Below are positions 6,599-10,490 of a stretch of 10,490 nt of DNA, one piece after another. The stretch is taken from positions 1-10,490 of the forward strand of contig CAYQJD010000032.1 in assembly GCA_964417835.1 (NCBI GenBank), read 5' to 3'. This DNA is from UMGS1124 sp964417835. GTDB lineage: Bacteria; Bacillota_I; Bacilli_A; RF39; UBA660. A model generated the notes under the pieces. That model had not been told where the DNA came from. It made no database searches and saw nothing but the letters and a program-made list of their open reading frames with translations. Within the stretch, counting starts at the first letter, position 1. Each line of letters opens with the position of its first letter. A program made the translations under genes and the position numbers.

Positions 6599-6625
6599 AA
6601 CTGCAAATCAGTTCTATTTATTTTT
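6587..6625. terminator. Bidirectional intrinsic terminator between slipin and pilin genes
   Basis: A 17-base-pair perfect stem: arms 6587-6603 and 6609-6625 around the loop CAAAT. The core AGAACTG/CAGTTCT is flanked by A runs on one side and T runs on the other, so it can stop transcription on both strands. The slipin TAG stop (6596-6598) sits inside the left arm. Confidence 0.85.
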
Positions 6626-6671
6626 AACTTGTTTATTTGTTATTTTATAAATCATTTAAATATATAAAAAA

Positions 6672-6869
6672 TTAAGTTTCATCAACACATTTACCTTCTC
6701 CAGGCTTTTCTCCTTCTTCATAAACTTGCCCTACTAATGAACAACTAGTCTTAGTTATTGAATCTTTTAAGTAACCTCCAAAATAATTTACCAAACTAAT
6801 AGTAATAACACTTATAAGTGCTATGATTAAAACATATTCAACTAAAGCTTGTCCTTTATTATTGATCAT
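6672..6869 (-). CDS. Flp-type pilin (class III signal peptide), lone gene
   Basis: 65 residues from the ATG at 6869, which has TGGTGG 5 bases upstream; an ATG four codons earlier (6881) sits directly on its own AAGG and is less likely. The sequence MINNKG|QALVEY has the prepilin peptidase site after G6, with the conserved glutamate at +5 (E11) and tyrosine at +6. A hydrophobic helix (about 8-28) follows, as in Flp/Fap pilins of Tad systems. The short C-terminal part holds two cysteines (C43, C61), possibly a disulfide. Assembly would need a prepilin peptidase and Tad-type ATPase and inner-membrane proteins, none of which is in this window. A near-consensus promoter lies directly upstream. Confidence 0.85.
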   Translation of the reverse strand: MINNKGQALVEYVLIIALISVITISLVNYFGGYLKDSITKTSCSLVGQVYEEGEKPGEGKCVDET

Positions 6870-6892
6870 AAAGACCACCATACCTTATTTTA

Positions 6893-6921
6893 AGTATAAT
6901 TTATTTAGATAATTATGTCAA
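6893..6921 (-). promoter_or_regulatory. Near-consensus sigma-A promoter of the Flp pilin
   Basis: TTGACA (6916-6921), 17 bases, TATACT (6893-6898) on the minus strand. It is the best promoter match in the window. Its -35 box overlaps the TGA stop of ruvB, so the pilin is transcribed at least partly independently of ruvAB. Confidence 0.85.
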
Positions 6922-7913
6922 TTGTTAAAAGATATTTTCAAATGTTCTCGAGCTTTATCAGTTGCTACTCTTCCTCTAGGTGTTCTTTTAATAAAGCCCT
7001 CTTGCAACAAATATGGTTCAACTACATCTTCAATAGTCGAAACTTCTTCTCCGATACTAGCTGCAATAGTTTCTACACCAACAGGACCATTATTAAATTT
7101 ACATATTAAACTAGTCAAATATTCTATATCAATTTGATCTAGTCCATATTTATCAACTTTCAATCTACTTAATGCATTATTGGTTATATCCAAATCAATT
7201 TCTCCATCTCCTATAACACTCGCAAAGTCTCTAACTCTTTTAAATAACCTATTAGCAATTCTAGGAGTTTTTCTACTTCTTTTAGCTAACTCCATTGCAG
7301 CTTCTTTTGAAATATTCATATTTAAAATTCTACTAGTTCTTTTTATTATTTGAGTAAGTTCATCCTCTGTATAATAATTTAATTTAGAAACTATACCAAA
7401 TCTATCTCTTAAAGGACTCGATAAATCTCCAGCTCTTGTTGTAGCTCCCACTAGAGTAAATGGAGGCAAATCTATTCTAATATTTCTAGTATTACCTTCC
7501 GTCCCTACAACAATATCTAATTCAAAATCTTCCATTGCAGGATATAAGATTTCTTCAATAAATTTTGGAATTCTATGTATTTCATCAATAAATAATACAT
7601 CCCCTGGTTCTAAGCTAGATAATATAGCTGCTAAATCGCCACTTTTTTCTATACTAGGCCCAGTAGTCATTTTAATATTAGTTCCAAGTTCATTAGCTAT
7701 AATATGAGCAAGCGTAGTTTTGCCTAATCCAGGTGGACCATATAATAAAACATGATCTAATGATTCGTTTCTCATTTTTGCTGCTTCTATAAATATTTTT
7801 ATATTTTCTTTAACTTCTTCCTGTCCAATATAATCTTTTATAAACTGTGGTCTTATTGTATTATCAAATGTATCACTAGATATCTCTTCTTTTGAAATAA
7901 TTCTTTCTTCCAT
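6918..7913 (-). CDS. ruvB: Holliday junction branch migration ATPase RuvB
   Basis: 331 residues from the ATG at 7913, which has AAGGAG five bases upstream. An in-frame GTG at 7919 touches that ribosome-binding site and is rejected. RuvB is the hexameric AAA+ motor that, with RuvA, drives branch migration of Holliday junctions in recombination and repair. Visible motifs (numbered from this ATG) are Walker A GPPGLGKT at 59-66, Walker B LFIDEIH at 107-113, sensor 1 GATTRAG at 156-162, the arginine-finger region LRDRFG at 168-173, and the C-terminal winged-helix part with TPRGR. The length is normal for the family. It follows ruvA after 12 bases, and the two form an operon. No ruvC is present here. 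Confidence 0.98.
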   Translation of the reverse strand: MEERIISKEEISSDTFDNTIRPQFIKDYIGQEEVKENIKIFIEAAKMRNESLDHVLLYGPPGLGKTTLAHIIANELGTNIKMTTGPSIEKSGDLAAILSSLEPGDVLFIDEIHRIPKFIEEILYPAMEDFELDIVVGTEGNTRNIRIDLPPFTLVGATTRAGDLSSPLRDRFGIVSKLNYYTEDELTQIIKRTSRILNMNISKEAAMELAKRSRKTPRIANRLFKRVRDFASVIGDGEIDLDITNNALSRLKVDKYGLDQIDIEYLTSLICKFNNGPVGVETIAASIGEEVSTIEDVVEPYLLQEGFIKRTPRGRVATDKAREHLKISFNN

Positions 7914-7925
7914 AAACACTCCTTA

Positions 7926-8477
7926 CTATTTACCTAATAATTTTAAAGCATCCTTAATTTGATCTTCTAAACTTATATCTGTATTAACTTGAGATAATAT
8001 TTTCTTAATATCAGATATTTTATATCCTAAACTTTCTAAAACTTCTATTAATTCTTTTGAATCATATTGGAATAAATCAGTTTGACTAGTAAGTTTCCCT
8101 TTTAAATCTAAAATAATTTGTTTTGCAACTTTATCTCCAATTTTAGGAAATCTAGTTAAATATGTTATATTATCAGAATTTATAGCATCATAAATTCCTT
8201 TAATATTATTATCAGAAAATAAAGGCAACGCCATTTTTGGTCCAATTCCTTTAACATTTATTAGTTTTAAAAAAAGATCTTTTTCTTCTTTAGATTTAAA
8301 ACCATATAAAGTATTCTCATCTTCTTTAATGTGATTATAAAGAAAAACCTTTACTTCCTTATTTAACTTAAAATTATATGGATTTGAAACATTAATTAAA
8401 TAACCAATTTTTCCATTTTCTAATACAATACAATTTTTTTCATAATTAACAACTATGCCTATCATATATTCGTACAT
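7926..8477 (-). CDS. ruvA: Holliday junction DNA-binding protein RuvA
   Basis: 183 residues. RuvA tetramers bind the four-way junction and load RuvB. The N-terminal OB-fold is at about 5-62 (MIGIVV and LYGF). Two helix-hairpin-helix motifs follow: INVKGIGPKMAL at 73-84 and LTRFPKIGDKVAKQI at 107-121, then a flexible linker and the C-terminal RuvB-binding domain (about 138-183, LESLGY). The usual family start is the internal MIG, but only the ATG at 8477 has a ribosome-binding site (GGTGA) at proper distance, so four extra residues (MYEY) are included. A sigma-A promoter lies just upstream and serves ruvAB. Confidence 0.97.
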   Translation of the reverse strand: MYEYMIGIVVNYEKNCIVLENGKIGYLINVSNPYNFKLNKEVKVFLYNHIKEDENTLYGFKSKEEKDLFLKLINVKGIGPKMALPLFSDNNIKGIYDAINSDNITYLTRFPKIGDKVAKQIILDLKGKLTSQTDLFQYDSKELIEVLESLGYKISDIKKILSQVNTDISLEDQIKDALKLLGK

Positions 8478-8494
8478 AATATCACCATAAATTT

Positions 8495-8523
8495 ATTTTA
8501 CCATACGTTAGTTTGCATTTCAA
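8495..8523 (-). promoter_or_regulatory. Sigma-A promoter of ruvAB
   Basis: TTGAAA (8518-8523), 17 bases, TAAAAT (8495-8500) on the minus strand, about 20 bases before the ruvA start. No obvious LexA box was seen beside it. Confidence 0.7.
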
Positions 8524-8619
8524 CTCAAAGTTAAGTTTTTCTTTTTTAAATAATAAATTTATAATAACAATTTTATATCTTTTTTAATAAACTATATTAG
8601 ATAGATTAGGAGGTATATT

Positions 8620-8802
8620 ATGTATTATTATGGATATAACGGTGGTTACAATACTGGTTATAACTATAATCCTTGTTGCCAATCAACATATGCAGGAACA
8701 ACTAATGGATATGGTTGGGGTGCTGCATTGTGGATTGTATTATTTATCTTATTAGTAATTATTATAGGTGCAGGTTGGACTTGGAATTCATCAAATAACT
8801 AA
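8620..8802 (+). CDS. YjcZ-like small spore-associated membrane protein
   Basis: 60 residues with a very strong ribosome-binding site, AGGAGG, 6 bases before the ATG. The N-terminal half is Tyr/Gly/Asn-rich (MYYYGYNGGYNTGYN) with a CC pair. It is followed by a single membrane span ALWIVLFILLVIIIGAG (about 36-52) and a short polar tail. This arrangement matches the small YjcZ-type proteins of spore formers, which are known as sporulation or spore-coat-associated proteins of unclear function. It converges on cotE, another spore gene. I could not find a clear promoter in the AT-rich leader (8524-8607), either sigma-A or sporulation type. Confidence 0.75.
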   Translation: MYYYGYNGGYNTGYNYNPCCQSTYAGTTNGYGWGAALWIVLFILLVIIIGAGWTWNSSNN

Positions 8803-8825
8803 TATAAACACTTAAATAATTACAC

Positions 8826-8857
8826 AAAAATATAGACGATCATCGTCTATATTTTTT
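8826..8857 (+). terminator. Intrinsic terminator of the YjcZ-like gene
   Basis: TATAGACG (8831-8838) pairs with CGTCTATA (8844-8851) around ATCAT. Flanking A and T runs extend the stem to 13 pairs and supply the T tail. The A run on the left also gives some terminator activity for the opposite strand. Confidence 0.88.
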
Positions 8858-8867
8858 ATAAAAAATA

Positions 8868-8894
8868 AAACTAATTGTATATTTCAATTAGTTT
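8868..8894 (-). terminator. Intrinsic terminator of cotE
   Basis: AAACTAATTG (8885-8894) pairs perfectly with CAATTAGTTT (8868-8877), 7-base loop, followed on the minus strand by TATTTTTT. The stem begins within the cotE TAA stop codon. Confidence 0.75.
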
Positions 8895-9435
8895 ATTTTA
8901 AATAATCATCATTTACATCTTCAATGCTATCTTCTGTAAACTCTTCTTTTGATTCTACATCTTCATCAAAAATTTCTTCATAATCCTCAAAATCGTCTTC
9001 AACACTAACTCTTACTTTTGTATCCCCAACTATTTCAACGCCCATTTCCTTATGGACACTTAAATTAATTTTAGTTCCTTCAACAGAAACATCAGTTACA
9101 GAAGGTTGATTTAAAGATCTTACTATTATCTCACTAGAATTAGAAAACTCTCCATTCTCTTTTATCTTTACATTCATGACATCTTGATAACTAAATCTCT
9201 TGACTAAAACATTAGTTTTTGTATTATTATCATAAGAATACCAAATATTTATATCATAAGATCCATTTAATAAAACTTTTCCACCATTATTTACTCCATT
9301 AAAAGTATGATTTATAACCCAGCACCCTAAAACAGTATTAATACTATCTTCTGTTTCAACAATATGATTTAAATTTGTAGTCTTCTTTCCTTTACCTATA
9401 ATAGCTTTCGTAACTATCTCTTTAAAATACGCCAC
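8893..9435 (-). CDS. cotE: Outer spore coat morphogenetic protein CotE
   Basis: 180 residues from a GTG start at 9433-9435, against 181 for Bacillus subtilis CotE. The upstream in-frame ATG (9448-9450) is rejected because the ribosome-binding site AGGAG lies after it, 7 bases before the GTG, and because the GTG start gives the normal CotE N terminus (YFKEIVTKAIIGKGKK). Conserved blocks are LGCWVINH at 36-43, GSYDINIWYSYDNNTKT at 58-74, and the strongly acidic tail from about 145 on. CotE forms a ring around the forespore and directs assembly of the outer coat. It acts in the mother cell, which fits the sporulation-type -10 box upstream. Here it follows a Gre-family gene rather than the mutS-region genes near it in Bacillus. 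Confidence 0.93.
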   Translation of the reverse strand: MAYFKEIVTKAIIGKGKKTTNLNHIVETEDSINTVLGCWVINHTFNGVNNGGKVLLNGSYDINIWYSYDNNTKTNVLVKRFSYQDVMNVKIKENGEFSNSSEIIVRSLNQPSVTDVSVEGTKINLSVHKEMGVEIVGDTKVRVSVEDDFEDYEEIFDEDVESKEEFTEDSIEDVNDDYLK

Positions 9436-9453
9436 AATATCACTCCTCATGAA

Positions 9454-9480
9454 TATTTTATGCGTTATAAATAAAAAGTT
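9454..9480 (-). promoter_or_regulatory. Putative mother-cell (sigma-E/sigma-K) promoter of cotE
   Basis: On the minus strand CATAAAATA (9454-9462) fits the sigma-K -10 consensus CATAnnnTA exactly and the sigma-E -10 (CATACAAT) at seven of eight places. An AAC (9478-9480) 15 bases upstream could be the short sigma-K -35. No clear sigma-E -35 is seen at the right distance. Transcription would start next to the ribosome-binding site, giving a leader of about 15 bases and supporting the GTG start of cotE. Confidence 0.5.
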
Positions 9481-9496
9481 AACTATATTATTATAT

Positions 9497-9997
9497 TTAC
9501 TCAGGTATCTTTTCTAATTTTTTTGTATCCTTTAAAGAATATATTTTATCAATAACTCCATACATAATATTCTCATCAACATTATATTTAAAAGAATCTT
9601 TTTCTTTTTTATTTAACACTGCTTTTCCTAAAGGAGATGCTGAACTTATATTTTCATAATCTGGATCATAAACATAATTCTTTCCAGTAAGAATATAATT
9701 AGAGGTCTCTTCTTCATCACCAAAATTAATAGTAGCTTTAAATCTTGTCCCAATACCAATAACGTTATCATCATTATTATTAACAACCGTGCTAGTTTTT
9801 ATAATATTTTTCAACTCTTTTAGCTTAACTTTTAAAGTTGTTACCTCAGAATTATATAAAAGTAAATCACTATTTACCTCTCTAAATCCAGTATTTTCAC
9901 GAGAAATTTTTTCTTTCTTTAAATTTGCTAACTTAAATTCAATTTCAACTAATTCTCTATTTATATTTTCTAATTCTTCTTTTGTTATATAATACAT
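9497..9997 (-). CDS. GreA/GreB-family protein without the catalytic acidic tip
   Basis: 166 residues. The C-terminal half is a Gre FKBP-like domain: NVIGIGTRF at 78-86, then ISSASPLGKAVLNKK at 117-131, the family signature. The N-terminal half (about 3-68) is the antiparallel coiled coil that enters the RNA polymerase secondary channel. From G37 to I66 it lines up without gaps with Bacillus GreA GDLSENSEY...NMI. At the two acidic tip residues that activate RNA cleavage (D41 and E44 in E. coli GreA) it has F38 and V41, so transcript cleavage is unlikely. It may instead block or modulate the channel. A 14-residue tail extends past the usual end. Its AAAGGA ribosome-binding site is inside the last codons of the upstream gene, and it lies upstream of cotE on the same strand. 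Confidence 0.8.
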   Translation of the reverse strand: MYYITKEELENINRELVEIEFKLANLKKEKISRENTGFREVNSDLLLYNSEVTTLKVKLKELKNIIKTSTVVNNNDDNVIGIGTRFKATINFGDEEETSNYILTGKNYVYDPDYENISSASPLGKAVLNKKEKDSFKYNVDENIMYGVIDKIYSLKDTKKLEKIPE

Positions 9998-10003
9998 TAT
10001 TTA

Positions 10004-10490
10004 TTAATCCTTTCTTTTAGATAAAACCTTATTAAATTCTATAAGTCTATCTGTTTTTAACTTTCTTTTATTATTCTCACAAATATTGGTATAATCACTT
10101 TCCAACATTTCTTTAAATTCACATTTAATATTTAAACCATCCAAATTATTTATAATATCCAAATAAATACTTGCTAATTCAAGATCCTTTTCTGATAAAG
10201 AAATATAAAAACTTTGAACTGCCTCTCCCAATACCATATATAAATCTATATTTTTTATATTAGAAAGTAGAATTATAGTTTTACTGAAATTTTTATTTTT
10301 TAATATAATATCTACTTTCATAAAATTAATAAATAAAAATATATATTGTTCCATATCAATTTTTTTTAAATATTTCTTAATATTATTTATTAATTCATCT
10401 ATATTGTCTTTTATTGAAGAAACAACTTGAAAAAAAGAAACATTATAAGACTGTTTTAATAAAGGTAATATTTTATTTTTCTTTATATAG
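10004..10490 (-). CDS. Hypothetical helical protein (5' end off the right edge)
   Basis: The frame is open from the stop (10004-10006) to the right edge of the window, 161 codons with no start visible outside the interior. An internal ATG at 10354 has no ribosome-binding site, and 45 more in-frame codons lie upstream of it with no stop, so the true start is most likely beyond the window. The visible protein is rich in Ile, Leu, Lys and Asn and looks all-helical, with stretches such as ELINNIKKYLKKI and LELASIYLDIINNL that could form TPR-like helix pairs. I do not recognise the family. Its final codons contain the ribosome-binding site of the Gre-like gene, so the two are translationally coupled and belong to one operon leading into cotE. 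Confidence 0.65.
   Translation of the reverse strand, partial: YIKKNKILPLLKQSYNVSFFQVVSSIKDNIDELINNIKKYLKKIDMEQYIFLFINFMKVDIILKNKNFSKTIILLSNIKNIDLYMVLGEAVQSFYISLSEKDLELASIYLDIINNLDGLNIKCEFKEMLESDYTNICENNKRKLKTDRLIEFNKVLSKRKD

Noticed and set aside
6915..7137. Two overlapping plus-strand frames of 64 and 71 codons
   Set aside because: Both are antisense to the conserved C-terminal part of ruvB and have no ribosome-binding site.
9436..9450. ATG start of cotE at 9450
   Set aside because: The only ribosome-binding site lies downstream of this ATG, before the GTG at 9435; the GTG start also reproduces the normal CotE N terminus.
9789..9992. 67-codon plus-strand frame
   Set aside because: Antisense to the coiled-coil half of the Gre-like gene; its Phe/Ser richness reflects the complement of Lys/Glu codons.

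Overview
The window comes from a very AT-rich, low-G+C member of the Bacillota. It carries a spore-coat morphogenetic protein of the CotE type, a small YjcZ-like spore-associated protein, a tRNA-Thr-sensing T-box leader and RuvAB. CotE points to the Bacilli side of the phylum and to a spore former. The base composition and the SipW-type 'TYAYF' signal peptide suggest one of the AT-rich, host-associated Bacilli lineages, but the species cannot be named from this sequence.

Layout, left to right. (1) Positions 1-527, minus strand: a secreted protein with a SipW-type signal peptide, running off the left edge, with a possibly structured leader upstream (about 573-659). (2) Positions 713-2129, minus: a tandem pair of CPBP (CAAX/bacteriocin-processing-type) membrane proteins. 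The downstream one has all the metalloprotease motifs; the upstream one aligns with it but has lost every catalytic residue. (3) Positions 2200-2841, minus: a DUF421/YetF-type membrane protein. (4) Positions 2888-5141, minus: promoter, T-box leader, a 68-residue unannotated small protein with a TTG start, then a threonyl-tRNA synthetase lacking the TGS domain, ending in an intrinsic terminator. The leader has no normal T-box terminator; the antiterminator 3' arm can instead pair with the ribosome-binding site of the small gene, which suggests translational control. (5) Positions 5159-6625: a six-span DUF308/HdeD-like protein (minus) and a slipin/stomatin-type SPFH protein (plus), divergently transcribed from back-to-back sigma-A promoters. 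(6) Positions 6672-8523, minus: a lone Flp-type pilin with its own near-consensus promoter, then ruvB and ruvA. (7) Positions 8620-10490: a YjcZ-like small protein (plus) converging on cotE (minus). cotE lies downstream of a GreA-family protein without the catalytic acidic tip residues and of an unrecognised gene that runs off the right edge.

How it fits together: ordinary housekeeping genes (thrS, ruvAB) are mixed with envelope and spore genes. There are no insertion sequences, phage genes, tRNA or rRNA genes, or CRISPR repeats. The points most worth checking are the apparently translational T-box with its small first cistron, the active/inactive CPBP pair, and the Gre-like protein placed just upstream of cotE. 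No intergenic stretch exceeds 300 bases.
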